DNA of 49,477 nucleotides from Schoenoplectus triqueter (GCA_964058805.1 CAXKVV010001610.1:1-49477); one strand, 5' to 3'. Shown: positions 32,880-45,745, numbered from the stretch's first letter. Numbers and translations: made by a program. Notes: generated by a model from the letters alone, not told the origin.

Positions 32880-35100
32880 AGGTGAGTTGTATTGTATCAC
32901 TCATCTATGAAACCGTACACATCAAAATTTCTATGTTGACATACATCAATCACGTGAGAGCAGGGTATCCTAGTTAGTTGAGGTTTTTGACAATCACACG
33001 TGCAGTGTGGTTCCGACAATTGTGGGTCATATCGAGTGCGTTGTTCATTCGAAATTGTAACAGTGTACTTAAATGGTCTATACCCTCCACTCTCGATCCT
33101 CTCACTAAGCACCTGAACCTCGTATTCTCCTGGAGCAGTTCCAAGCGGAATTACGGTCATACGAGTTATAATTATTGGAAAAAAATATAAAAAAGTATCA
33201 TGTTATGTCAAAAAAATAGTAAAATATAGTAAAATAGTATCAAGACGAATCTGCTTTGTCATCACGTTTTGATAAGATGTCATCAATTTTTTTGGGTTAT
33301 TGCTTGCATGCTTCATGTAGGTTCAATGCTTCCACTTCCCTCTTATTGAACCATTTAGTATATTTATACCATATTCCCTCCATAGTTGTCGTAACCGGTA
33401 AAATTCGCTCAAATCTGAAAATACTATTTAGAGCTTCCGAACCATTGCTGGTCATTATGCCCCATCAATGTCCTCCATCATAAGTTTGTGCTCACGAATA
33501 AAAATTAGGACGCTCATTATCATCATTTTCTAATTTTATTTCAATTTTTTTTTAAAAAATCATAAGTCTTTTTATTTGATTTCCTTAAAATTCGTCATCT
33601 CTCTGAAATGACGCAGTTTCTTCTTGTTCGCTATTCTTCTGAAATCATCTCTGAGATTATCTTATTTCTTTCTAGATTTTTCGGCTTACTTATATAATTT
33701 TTCTGCGACGTGTTGCATGCAATACCGGTGTACCACCTCTCCATATTATACAGACTATCCCAAATGCGATCGCTCAAAAACTCCTTTTATTCCCCTATGA
33801 CGTCAGATATAACACATATTTTCATGTTAGATTAGATCACTTTATTACAGATCTATCATATGAACCAACCCCAATTATCGACATTCTCTGCATTCACGAT
33901 TCTAAATGCTAGAGGAATAAGTTTATTCTGTGCATCGTATCCACACGTCATCAATAATCTACCCTTATAGCGGCCCGATAAGAATCCAGCGTCAATGGTT
34001 ATAACAGGCCTTAAATGTTTGAACGTTGCAATACACGGTCCATAAGCCCAAGTATGGATTTAAATATTTTTACATTGTCATATGTAGTATCACACGTCAA
34101 TATTTTATATTTTATACCTGGAGTAGTCCGAGCAATCGCTCTCAATATTTGTGAAAGCAATGTATATGATCATTCTCAAGTGTCAAATAATTGTTCAATT
34201 GTTCTTTCTCGACCACGCCAAAGTTTACTATACATTGGTTCCATATCAGGATATTTCATTTCTATATAATCATATTGATTTGTTACACTATTAGAGAGAG
34301 ATCTTTTTTTAAATGTTGGTGGACACATCCTACAATCAAATTAGATGTGAGTTGTAAGTGTTTGTGGTCTCCTGATGGTCTTATATAATTGTGATTTTTT
34401 TTTTATTTGTGATGATCCTCCATGTGATTGATCCCTCTTTAGGTCTAGCGTATAATCTTTAAGGATAATTCTCTTCTTTGTATTTCATAATAAGTCATGT
34501 TTTACAATTTTTTTGTACCAAAAATTGAACGTTTTTCTTAACACTCCAATCACAAATTACACAATTTAAAGTCGATTTAGAAGTAAATATTTTATTTTCA
34601 GCTAATCATCATCGGATCATAATCGAGATTCATTTGCACCTAAATGGTCGAACATCTCAAAATTATTCAACGCTTCTATGGGATGTTGTCTCTCGATTCG
34701 TCCGGTAATTAACAATGTGGTATCGCATCTCTGAATTTCATCATTTTCATATTCATCAATCGAAATATCTAACTGCTCAGTGTAATCCTCTCATGTTTAT
34801 ATTTCACTCCAATAATACAGATCATCATCATCTTGCTCATCCTAATTATCGTGATCATCACTTAATTCCATTATCATTGGATCAACATTACTGCTGCCAT
34901 CAATATTACTTTACTCCTCGGTCCTACCAAGACTTAAATTACCGTAAAAAACGTTTAAGTAAAGATCAGCAGCTAAATTACAGCCCTCGGTACCGCCAAA
35001 AAAATTATATGATGATATTGCTGGATTCGGTTGTTGATAAATTATATTGTTACTGTAAACTGTTGGATACAGATAATATCCGCCTTGATTAAAATTAGAT
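32880..35100 (-). pseudogene. Mutator-like element (MULE) transposase remnant
   Basis: Reading the minus strand from high to low coordinates gives: an acidic N-terminal region (34580-34860, text such as DISIDEYENDEIQRCDTTLL); a degenerate MuDR DNA-binding-like part (34270-34500); WRGRERTIEQLF near 34215; the transposase core with VITIDAGFLSGRYKGRLL and a first catalytic aspartate near 33970-34000; a downstream core part (SNGSEALNSIFRFERILPVT, 33370-33440); and a SWIM zinc finger (CTCDC...CSHVIDVC) at 32897-33160. Several stops (34180-34200 and others) and a frameshift near 34060 break it. These domains in this order are the known plan of plant MURA-type transposases. No terminal inverted repeats could be placed by eye. 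Confidence 0.85.
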
Positions 35101-36178
35101 ATTATGTTTTGAACCTGATTTGGATAGAAATTGATTTGATCGTAGGTTGAAAAGTGACGGGGTCTTGAGTATTTATATAATGAGATGAGAAAAGTGACGG
35201 GGAGCTTGAGTATTTATAGCTATCAAATGTGTCACTACTAGTAGCGCGTTGTTATTTGTAGATTTAAAATTTTATACTTATCATTTTTATTTTTAATAAT
35301 ATTAATTTAATAATAATTATATATAAAAAAAATGGAATAGTCTTATTGTGGCACAAGTCTACACAACTCCTTCCTTCAATCCTCCCTTCCCTTGGAGGCA
35401 GAGGACTCGGTTCCCTCGATCACACCTTTCTTTCTCAAAAAACCCAAATAGTCGCATTCTCCATGTGCCATACGTCACGTGATATGCCATGTGCTCTGCT
35501 CCTTCCGCCCCATTTCTAAAACCATTTCCCTCCACAGTGAACATCTTACACTGATCAAAATGATTTCTTACAAAATTCTAATAGAATTCACTAAAGTTGA
35601 TTTCAATAGAGATGATTTGGAATTGAAAGTTTATGATCAGAATGAATAAGAAACAAAAAAGAATTCATTCTAATCAGTTTTTAAAAATCTCAAGTTTTCA
35701 TTCAATTTACTATATATGCACTCTTTTAGGGTTTTAATTTTTATAAAAATTAACAAGTATAACTTGCAAAATTTAACAAATATGAATATAAACACTAAAT
35801 GAGAACAAAGTTCCAAATTTATCAGATAGAAAACAATAATTTTATTTACTGTTTCTTTATATCGGTGCAAAAACAAAATAAGAACGAAGAAAAAAGGCTA
35901 TCGAGAGCAAGATTTTTTTTCCTTCGCTCCGTGCGTTTCTCGTCAAATATCATTAATTTGGCTGGGAGTTTGTCAAGCCGATTTCACCCTTCTCAAATCG
36001 CATGGACTATTAATTTGTCGCTCTGATCACGAGGCCAGCGTGATTTCCATTTCCGATTCTTATTTTTGCGTCCCAAAAATCATTTTGATCAGGGGGTTAA
36101 TCTTTTTCCTTCCAAATCTCTCTGCTCTCTTCTCTTCTCCCATCTCTACCTTTCCTGTTGCCATCACTCTCCGCAACA
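35101..36178. other. No gene seen; small 40-bp tandem duplication
   Basis: A unit AAAAGTGACGGGG...CTTGAGTATTTATA is duplicated at about 35150-35230. The rest is ordinary AT-rich DNA with no supported ORF. The last 120 bp before 36178 are pyrimidine-rich and may be the old 5' UTR of the disulfide isomerase-like copy that follows. Confidence 0.5.
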
Positions 36179-37695
36179 ATGCGCCTGTCGGAACCTCTCC
36201 TTCCTCTTCTTCTCTCTCTCCTCCTCCTCTCATAAACCCTCGCCAAACCCATCCCCTCTCTCGCCGACGATGAACTCGTCTGGAGTGAAGAGGATGAAGA
36301 TTCGAGTCCCTTATCGCCATTGACGAGTCAGAGGAGAGTGGAGGCACCTCCACCTCAGAGCCCCAGCTCTTGCGAAAAGCTCAGAAGATCGTCACCGATC
36401 TGAACAATGATAACTCGAAGAGACTCGTAGTATGTGCTTTTTGATTTATTATGTAGTGAAGCTGCTGTTTTTTTTTGGCTTAATGGAGGCTCATTCATGC
36501 CATATCTGGTAGATTCTTGGTAATTCTTCATTTCTACAAATGCTTTCTTAGCCTGACAACAGGTGAATTCTACTTTTACAGGTCACAGCTTTTGATAACA
36601 GAAAGGTTCAAAGCATTTGATGGAGAAAAAGCTTACAGATGCCAACTTAGAAGTAATCATTCAGCAAACATTGAATCATCATTATTCCTTTTTGTTTTCT
36701 TATCAATTGAATCTCAATTTTTTGGTATGTGTTCAATAGGAATTTTATTTTAAATCGGAACCAATAGAGGAAGAGGCAAGTTATTAACTAATTTTGTTGC
36801 TATTCTTGTTGAATATATGTCCAAGCTTCTCTTTGGACCTTTTCTCTATCAACCTTTTTGTCTAAACTAAATTATATTAAGTGATATTGTATGTATCTAT
36901 GTGGAATTTTATTTTTCATTGAATAATTGTTTGAGGACACAATTGATATGGATCAGGTTTAGAAAAACAAACGAAACATATTATTTCAAAATAATGAAAG
37001 GTCTATGCACCTCAATGTGTGGAGTGTGACGCTATAACAAAGGTGGTAGCTAGAGAAGGCAGCTAAACACTTTGAAGGAAATTCTAATCTTAAATTTGCA
37101 AGAATAGACGCATCTTCAAATGAGCATCCAAAGCTTGAGGTCAGTTCTGACTTCTGAGTAATACATAACGGAAATGGCTGAAATCATACCAATAAAAAAA
37201 TTTCACAATCAGATCCTAATCTGCTGCCATAAAAAAAGAAAAAAAAAAGGTATGCTCTTTTATGGGTCCTATTCAACATGACAGAAAGAAGTATGACGGG
37301 GTGTGTGAATGCAAAGAGTATCACTGATTTTTTTGTTGTTTCTTATGGGCAAATGACAGAATTGTAGTTTGTTAGTTTCATGTTTCCTAGGGCTATTTTG
37401 TTGAAACTTTGAATTTACTGTGGATAATGTAAATGATTATGTTGTTGCAGGTTACTAATTACCCAGCTCTTGTATTTTACCCTGTGGAAGACAAATCAAA
37501 TCCGGTATACAATCTTTGTATATTTTATTTTAATTTTACATTTTTTTCACTTTCTTTTCTTCTGAATATTTATAAGGTTTATGTTACAGATTAAGGTTGA
37601 GTAAAAAGTCAAGCCTATAAGATGTAATGAACTTCATTAATGAGAAAATTGGAAAAGGTGAAGAGACGGATGCTCAGAAAAAGGACGAGTTGTGA
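36179..37695 (+). pseudogene. Broken copy of an ER protein disulfide isomerase-like gene ending in KDEL
   Basis: An ATG at 36179 begins a leucine-rich signal peptide (MRLSEPLLPLLLSLLLLS), followed by an in-frame TAA at 36233-36235. The frame then continues DDELVWSEEDED, and after a one-base shift gives LLRKAQKIVTDLNNDNSKR near 36370-36425. Later segments resemble separate exons: VTAFDNRKVQ near 36582; a thioredoxin-like active site APQCVECD near 37008-37035, with [19 protein letters not shown] to 37140; NYPALVFYPVEDKSNP at 37455-37503; and DVMNFINEKIGKGEETDAQ plus KKDEL at 37620-37695, preceded by a TAA in frame. KDEL is the ER-retention signal. This fits the PDIL1-5/1-6 type of plant PDI (two thioredoxin domains), but most middle exons are missing and stops are present, so it is a pseudogene. 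Confidence 0.8.
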
Positions 37696-38372
37696 ACGAT
37701 GAGATAGCCTAGGTCTTCTGGCGCTGCTAAATATGAATATCCTAGTTAAAAGAATTTTTTTTCTCCACTACAGTATTTAGAAGAGAACTTGTAAAATGCC
37801 ATTTTATTTCTTCTGTAAAATTTTGTTAAATAAAAGTCCATTACCACGTAGTTTGCTAACCAACACTTTTCTCAAAAGAAAAGGACGTTCATTGTCTTTG
37901 GAGTTTGGATTGGTTTTGGGATAATCTCAGGAAGGGCGCTAATTCCGCCTTGCTATGTATTTGAACATGAATTTAGCACCAATTGTAAATGATATTCTCA
38001 GTACAAAAACTATTAAGCTGAAATGAAGTTATCCACAGTAGTCAATATTAAATTTTAGTCGAATTCATAACCTTATAATAGGTGGCTATGGTTATTACTT
38101 ATAACTCGCAAAACATATTCGATTCGGCATGTATTCAATCTTAATAACTGACTCAGTAAATTTTTTAAACATCAGTGATGTATTTTAACCTTCCTCCATA
38201 TTATATGACATTTAAAATATAAGAAATAATAACTGCAAACCAATGATGTCATTGATACAAGAAAGAAATTAAGCCAATAATAACAGCTAAAAATAAGGAT
38301 GAGAAAAAAAAATAACGAGGGCTGTTTTGCCTATCAAGTTAATATATGCAATAGCTGGGGATTTCTTCAGAA
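37696..38372. other. No gene seen
   Basis: This is AT-rich sequence between the disulfide isomerase-like pseudogene and the hAT element. No ORF, RNA gene or clear repeat was seen. Confidence 0.5.
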
Positions 38373-39565
38373 ATCAGAAGTAGTGTATTAAAATCGGGAC
38401 GGGTCGGGTCGGGTCGGGACGGGTTATGATGGGTCGGCGGGTTTTGACGGGACGGGTCAACGGGTTACGGCGGGGCGGGTTAGTACGGGTCTAATTCGGG
38501 GGGTTTGGCCGCGACCCGTCCTAAACCCGTCGGGTTGGACGGGTCAGCGGGTCAAATTTTTTTTTTAAATTCTGAAAAATCCAAATAAATTCTAAAAAAA
38601 TCCGAAAAATTCAAAAATAAACACTAAACATATTAAAAATATATAAAAACTTATATTCTTGACCAATAAATTTTATTTTATTTATTTTGTCTTTTTTTTC
38701 AAAATTCAAAAATAATCAAATAAATTATAAAAACCGAAAATAATTATTGAAAAATTAAATGATATGACTTAAAATAAATTGAAATAAAATTTTAAATGAT
38801 ATAAAAAATTTATTTTATTTTGTTGTCATTTTTTTCAAAGTTCGAAAATGATCAACAAAAATTGAAATAAATTATAAAAAATTATAAAAAATCTAAAATA
38901 ATTATTGAAAAATTAAATAAAATCTTGTTTCAATTGACATATCCCATTAAGTTCAGCATTCTTAAACTAGTTGATTTTTGGGTACTTTTCTATTCAGAAA
39001 AATATAATATAGTCTGCTTAATTAAGTGAGATCTCAGTCGTACTTTGAAAACATAATTGTGTTAATTATATACATAAAACTAGCATCCAGTCTTATAGTA
39101 CTCGTAGTACTGATATCAAATTGGTACTAGCTAGTACAAAAATGACTGGTACAAGATTGATCAGTAATTGTGAAAATTAAAGAAGAACTTTTGGTTAAGA
39201 AGATATTTGTTAAGAGTTCTATTAAACTCAACATTTCTTAAAACACATTAATTAATTGAAATATGATGGTAAACACAATTACAATTTCTCCGATATCTGA
39301 CTAAAAACTTCTATAGTGTTTCCTTCAGATATTGAATTCATAACGTCCAATGAGCATATACACAATATATTTCATTTTCAATGTTGACAAACCTTTTGAT
39401 ATTAATTTGTTGTCACCATCGTTAGATTGATACATATCTTTCTTTTTTTTTGTATGTTATATTCATTAATTATGACAATAAAAAATATGTTCAACTAAGT
39501 TTAATTAAAAGTATGAACAATTGCTTCTTACCTATTATAATATGTCAAAATTCATTGAGTGTATC

Positions 39566-39568
<3 letters not shown>

Positions 39569-39608
<40 letters not shown>
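39569..39608. repeat. (TA)n microsatellite
   Basis: About 20 uninterrupted TA units lie inside the hAT element. Confidence 0.95.
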
Positions 39609-39611
<3 letters not shown>

Positions 39612-40598
39612 ACTCAATATATGTGCAATTCATTGTGCAAATAAATTGCAATACTTTGCTCATCAATTTATTTTACTTAAATTGGTGTATCTCCTAAAGA
39701 TCAGTGTATACAATAAAATCTCATTTTTTTGTGCATTGTTTTAAGTTGATCAATATCAGATTCAAAACAAAAATATATTTTCCAATCAATTTACCAAACT
39801 TTTAATTAAAAATGAAATTTCTAAAATTTTCTTTTAAACAAAATTGATTTTTTTTCCAATTGGCCTAGAAAGGTAACATTCATATTCTCAGTGATATTTT
39901 AGATAGACAATATAAATAATGCAAAATAATATAATGATGATGAATTATAATATATTTCAACATGTAGATCAATGGGCATTAAAATGAAGATATTACTAAC
40001 TAAAATTAATGGAGTTGCTATTATATGTTGTAGGTAACTTCAATATTAATTTATGACTAATTAAAATATAAATTTAGTTAGAAATAATTGACTTATTAAT
40101 TGTTGTAGACAAATGAGAGATGCACGTAATTAAAGTAATTAGATCGCAAAAGGTTGTTGCTTGCTAAGACTTTATCTGAACGGATTATTCCCATTGACTG
40201 TGATATAAATCTTGATCTCAGATACAACTTTACAAGCTCAATATTCATGCACATGAAATGGAAATTAAAATTTAATTTAAATATTTTTGTACATAAATTT
40301 TATCCTAGATGTACTGATTCTGCTATAAAACATATATAAAGCGTTGCAGCGCACAAATTATATCCTATATTCATCATAAGTCTCCTATTGGAACACAAAT
40401 TTCAACCGATATTCATCATAAGTTTCCTAACTGTAAGTCACTCCATTTTACATAATTTTTTTGGTGGGTCGGACGGGTTTGATTCTCGGATTTTCCGGAT
40501 TTTATTCTCGAGTTTTCCGGGTCGGGTCGGGGCGGGTCGGGCACAGGTTATTCTGGGTTTGGCGGGTCGGGTCAGGTCGGGACGGGTCTAAAACGGGT

Positions 40599-40653
40599 CG
40601 GGTCTAGCACGGGTTTTTTTCAAATTTTTTTGCCCGCGCCCGTGCTAGACCCG
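40599..40653. repeat. 15-bp perfect inverted repeat near the right end of the hAT element
   Basis: CGGGTCTAGCACGGG at 40599-40613 pairs perfectly with CCCGTGCTAGACCCG at 40639-40653 around a T-rich 25-nt loop. It may form a hairpin or mark an internal rearrangement of the subterminal repeats. Confidence 0.85.
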
Positions 40654-40946
40654 CCAGTTCTAACGGGTCATGGGTCCGACGGATATGAGCACGGATCGGG
40701 TCGGGGCGGGTCGCGGTCACGGGTCGGACGGGTCGGGTCTGACCCGGTCAGGTTTTTTTAATACTCTAATCAGAAGTCATTTCTTTGAAGAGCCTAAAAA
40801 ACCGGAAAATTTTGGACCCAAATCGGGCCTTGAAAAACCCACAAAATAGCGGAAAGAGTTTAGCAACCGACAACTCTGAATTCTCATAATTTTAGGGACT
40901 TGCTTGTAATCGTCTCAAAACCTCCCTTCTCTTCCTTTGCGTGTAG

Positions 40947-40954
40947 AAACCCTA
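40947..40954 (+). promoter_or_regulatory. Telo-box in the SAP18 promoter/5' UTR region
   Basis: AAACCCTA lies about 55 bp before the 5' UTR splice donor. Telo-boxes are common near the start sites of plant genes for translation and RNA processing. Its use here is inferred. Confidence 0.5.
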
Positions 40955-41382
40955 TTTGAAACTCCCCTGCCAAAGTCGGGTATACTCTCTCCGTCTCCCG
41001 TTCTTTCCAGTAAGTATTTCGGTCGTTTCATTAATTCATCTTCTTCATTTTGAGTTTACTATTTTTGCTTTTTCTGCCTATTTTTTTTTTTGCTCTCTTA
41101 CCTATCTCTAGTTATCATTGTTATCTCCGTTTTCCTTTCGAATCGAATGGTCAATTCGATATATGAGGCGATTGATATCATGTGGTAGATTGGGATGCTC
41201 ATTCTAATAGTTTCTTCTTCTTCTTCTTTTTATGTATGATTTCGTGCAAGAAAAACAACTTTTTGAGATGTGAGAAAAGAAGTTAATTGCTCATATTTAG
41301 ACCAAATGCTCTGATTTTCTATGCATTAATTACTGAACTCCGTAGAAATCATCTTGATATTATAGGAAACAAATATCAGATC

Positions 41383-43787
41383 ATGGCGGACCGAGGAAAT
41401 GCAGCAAACAGACCAGCAAGGCCAGGTCCACCAATGCATGCAAGAGGCCCACCACCAGCCTCTAATCGTCCTCGTTTTGAACCTGTAGACCGTGAGAAGG
41501 TCTTCGATTCTTTATATGATTTTATTAGAGTTTGTATTTTTATGCTACTGATATAGGTGTATATCACACCTAGCTGGTGTCAAACCCTTATGGCTTTACC
41601 AATTTGGTGCCAGTTGAGTTGTTCTTTTCTGAGGCCTAGGTAGAAGAGGACTGATGTAGTACCCAAAGCAAGTAAACTGTACAGGCGTGTATAGATAGTC
41701 CGTACCATGGAGACTTTCAAAAATTGTTTTTATTGAAGTCTTTTTTTGTGTAGAATCTAAACATCATTCAATTCACTTAATGTTGTTTGTCTTGGATATT
41801 AATTGACCATATTATTTTTCTTTTAATTTTTCAGACTTGCCCTTTGTTGCTTCGAGTTTTTACAAAGGTATGCCCCAGCATTTTCAGTTTAGGAAGAATG
41901 TATTACATTTTATTCAGATTCAAGAATCATTAGGCTATTTCAATTAGAAACTTCTCTGAAGCTTTGTACCAAGCAATATTGTAAAACACAGATTGGAAGC
42001 CACCATTTCAATGAGGACTTCAAGGTGAGAGGTAAAGAGCCGAAAGATGAGGTTCAAATTTACACTTGGAAGGATGCCACTCTCAGAGAACTTACTGACC
42101 TGGTAATGCATACTTTCTTACTGAATGTATTTTCTTTTTACCAGCTATGTCTCTGCGGAACCTGCGAAACCTGCTGTTGTTATTTTTCTTGGTGATTAGT
42201 ATTGTGTAAACCACGGGTCTTTGAGTTATCTATTTATTGAAGCTAGTTACTTTGGGTTCATTTTTTAAAAGTCATTTATTGCTGGAACATGTACTTCTAT
42301 TTGTTTCTAGCAATTGTTACTGAGCATGGGTAGCTCTGTAAATGATCTTTCATTATCTTGTCTTTTTAAATTTACTCATTTTGAAGCCAGAATTGTACTG
42401 ATTTTTTTTTTAAATTTACCATGCTCTTGTTTTATTAGGTTTTACAAATGACGCTCTTGAGTATGTTTGTTTATTGTGATTTGGAAGCGAAGAGATATTG
42501 TGTATCAACCATTTGTCTACTTTCAGGAAGTAGACCATAGTGATCATTAACTCTTCAGTGTTTAAATTTTTGCTATACATCATCTATTTATTGAGCAAAC
42601 TATCTTACAAATATGTAAGCTTTTCTCCAGTAAACAGCAGAGATGCCTCTGCTCCTGTTTGTTGTTCTGTTTATGTATGTGATTCTAGTAAACAGCAGAG
42701 GAATTTTTTTTTTCATATTCATGATGCTTTTAACTGAGTACAACTTTAGAAATGTAACTTCATATTATTCTTTATAGGTAAAAGAGGTGGCTCCTGCAGC
42801 TAGGAAAAGAGATGCAAAACTTTCATTTGCATTTGTGTATCCTGATAAGAATGGTCGTTTCATAGTTAGACCAGTAAGCTTTCTAACAATTTAAATATTG
42901 TTTTCTGGTACCCTAGTTTATTTGGAATTAAAGGCTTTGTTGTTGTTTCTGGTACCAATGTGGGCAAATGTACATGATTGTCATGTAGTGCGGTGTTAAA
43001 GCTTGAATAAACATAGATATGTTGTATTTTTTTCTGGTTTATGTTGGATTTGTTTTATGTATAACCGAGGTTTGAATTCAATTTTGGTTTATGAGATTGT
43101 CAATTTTCTCTGGTTTATGTTGGATTTGGTTTAAGAGAAAAGGAAACCAAATTTTATGTTAGTGTTCTGATGAGGTTAATACCTAGAAGAAAATTGAACC
43201 AGACAGAAATAGGCCATATCTAACAGGACCTAAGCTTTGTTGTTTGCTTTTAGAAGTCTATTTATTTATTATTTTTTTAGGTGGGGAGGACATTCTCATA
43301 TGGACATGGAAGACTAGATGATGGGAAAACACTTGCTGAACTCGACTTTCAGGTAAATTCAAGATTTTAAATTTCCAGCTGAACCACAGATTAACTTGAT
43401 ATAAGCCTTAGTTGTGTATTTAATCTCCGTCTAACCCCATTCTACTCTGAAGAATCCACTTGTGGATTTCAGCCTGAATTAAGTCAGTTTATCCATCAAT
43501 CCAAATTAAGCTGCCTAATAATTGTCAGTTGTGCAACTAAACACGAAAGAGTTGAAAAGTTGAACAAATTCTTGCTCAAAATTTGGAATCAAAACATCAC
43601 ACTGACTGGTAAATTATGGTTTAATAGTTAACCAGGCCTCATCGATCATACAAAATTGTAATACTTGGAGTGTTTGTTACATATATAGTTATTTTTTTAA
43701 CTGCAATTATTCTGGTTTTCTGATTTACCATTCTCAAATTTTGCTTTCATACAGGTTGGAGATTATTTGGATGTTGCTATCCTATGA
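41383..43787 (+). CDS. SAP18: Histone deacetylase complex / ASAP complex subunit SAP18 (six coding exons)
   Basis: Coding exons are 41383-41499, 41835-41867, 41992-42102, 42778-42873, 43281-43352 and 43755-43787, with stop TGA at the end. All introns are GT-AG and phase 0; exon 2 is only 33 bp. The product is 153 residues: a proline/arginine-rich N-terminus, then the ubiquitin-like SAP18 fold beginning PVDREKTCPLLLRVFTK, with RGKEPKDEVQIYTWKDATLR and LSFAFVYPDKNGRF. Length and motifs match plant SAP18 (about 150 aa). The family links the Sin3 histone deacetylase machinery with the ASAP splicing complex (with SR45/RNPS1 and Acinus) in the nucleus. A 5' UTR intron is likely at 41010-41365 (donor CCA|GTAAGT, acceptor TTATAG). 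Nothing suggests it is broken. Confidence 0.95.
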
Positions 43788-45739
43788 GGACATCATGTGT
43801 TTTGTACAATTGTTTAGTTGAAGATGGGACCTGAGATGACTTGGTTTGAACTAATATTGTGAGTGAATGTAGAAGACATGTTTAAGCACATATTTGACTT
43901 TAACATTGTAGAATTGTAAGCTTGAACAGTGTGATGGTTAGAAATTCTCTATTCTGTGATATTTGTGGCTTTAAATGTGAAAGAATACCTATTTGAGGGG
44001 GGGCAAAGCAGAGAAGGAAAATGAGAGTATTTATTTGGTGCATTATCATGTCAATGATCATCTGGCAGTGCACTAAATGATCACTGCTATAAGTTTGCAT
44101 TAAGATGGAAATAACGCAAACAGAATGCTTGTATTTGATCTTTTTACTAGTGGGAATGCGGAAATTGGACGTTTTTGGCAATTTGGCATGAAACTAGTTA
44201 TCAACACAGCCACCAATATACTAAGGCAGTGCTTTACAAGGTGGGCAGAGGAGAGGATATGAGAGGAGAGAATTTTTATTTTGTTATTTGTTCCATAAAA
44301 TTTTATATGAAGAGAGGAAAGACAAATTATCTCATCTATCTTTCAAATTAATAGAATTTGTTTCATTTAAATTAGAATGTAGAGGAGGTAAACTCAATTT
44401 TAATACTCTCTCTCTCTTCTTTTTTTCTTCTAAACAAAGAGAAGTTACCTCAAACACCGGTGGGCATATACTCAATAGTAGTTAATATGAGGGGAAACGA
44501 AATGCACTAGTTCAAAGATATATACGATGGTAAGATGATCCAAGGAAGGAGGTATGAAACCGGATCACTTTGCCGTACGAATGCAAAATCAATTGAAAGT
44601 CGGAAATCATTTCCCATATAGGAATAAAGGATTTTTGACATTTCAATTAACCAAAGCTGTTTTTGTTCTTCTCACAAGTACTTGTTATGTGGATGGTCCC
44701 ATCTGAGAACAAAACCAAATGAGAAAATAATGTGATGGGGTATGCATCTCTCTCGGGGGGCTTTCTCAGGATCCGGTGGAGATCCATTTTCCCATTATTT
44801 TAAAATATATCCGTATGGATCATATGAATATGAGTATGTATCATTATATTTAATAGTATGTGATTTTTTTTAATTTTTATCATATTAAGATTATGAAATT
44901 AATCATATGTTATATTTAATGTAAAAAAAAATAAAATTATATAATATCTTATTATATTTTTTATTTTATATTAAAATTCTATAAAAATAAATATTCAATT
45001 CAAATATTTTAATATTTTTTAAAATACATATCTGCATATTTAACCATGCATACATTCATATATCACATATATGTTATACAATAATCAACCGTATACATTG
45101 AAACCCGCATATTAAAACTTTAACCTTTGTAATATTTTTTAGGCTAGATTAATATCCCAACCTAATAAACTGAGGCCTTCTATTTATCTATTATGATCCG
45201 TATGAATTGCTGATAGTTGGGGTGCATGATTATGTCAGATACGACATTGCTTGGGCAAATGAGTGGTGCTGGTAAATCAGGCTCACAGTTAAGATCACTT
45301 TTCCGAATTGCGAACTCCATGATTGACTTCACATTTGTCCATGTTTGTCCTGATCAATTCCAGATTGCTATTCTGGTATGTACAAAAACCAGACTTGCCT
45401 TTTGTAGAAGTGCACCAATCCAAGTACGTAACTTTGACAGGGACTGCAAGAGAGATTCCTTCTCTTTAATTTGTTTCTATGCAAGCGCTTCTTTTTGAGT
45501 TGTACCATCTTGTTTTTTTATTATATCAACAGTTGAACATAAATTGAGTACTTCCAATTTGAGATGTTTAAACTTCACTTCTAGGTCTCTGCAAATATTC
45601 AATGCAATTTGGGAGAGGAGAGTTTTGGTGCTTGTCGAAATCTTGTCCTGAAAATTTTTTGGTGGACCTTTTATTGCTCAAACTACAACTAAATGATATA
45701 TATGATATATATTAAAAGTGCACAGATAGATACAATAAT
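43788..45739. other. SAP18 3' UTR and intergenic DNA
   Basis: The first 100-200 bp should be the SAP18 3' UTR. The rest is AT-rich intergenic DNA. A 93-codon frame at 45217-45498 has no recognisable domain and no supporting splice or promoter context, so I do not call it a gene. Confidence 0.5.
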
Positions 45740-45745
45740 AAGAAT

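Larger units (their letters stand above)
38381..40768. mobile_element. Non-autonomous hAT-type DNA transposon
   Basis: Terminal inverted repeats are TAGTGTATTAAAA at 38381-38393 and TTTTAATACTCTA at 40756-40768 (one mismatch). A perfect 8-bp target duplication ATCAGAAG occurs at 38373-38380 and 40769-40776; 8 bp is the hAT value. Both ends carry dense CGGGTCGGGTC-like subterminal repeats (38396-38550 and 40465-40750), as in many plant Ac-like elements. The 2.39-kb interior is AT-rich with no transposase-like ORF. A 15-bp perfect inverted repeat lies at 40599-40653 and a (TA)n run at 39569-39608. The right end is only about 180 bp from the SAP18 promoter motif. Confidence 0.85.

Noticed and set aside
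36060..36353. 97-codon minus-strand ORF over the signal-peptide region
   Set aside because: It lies opposite the disulfide isomerase-like pseudogene exon and is a shadow of its CT-rich signal-peptide coding.
45217..45498. 93-codon ORF between SAP18 and metallothionein
   Set aside because: No domain, no promoter or splice evidence, and the length is ordinary for chance.
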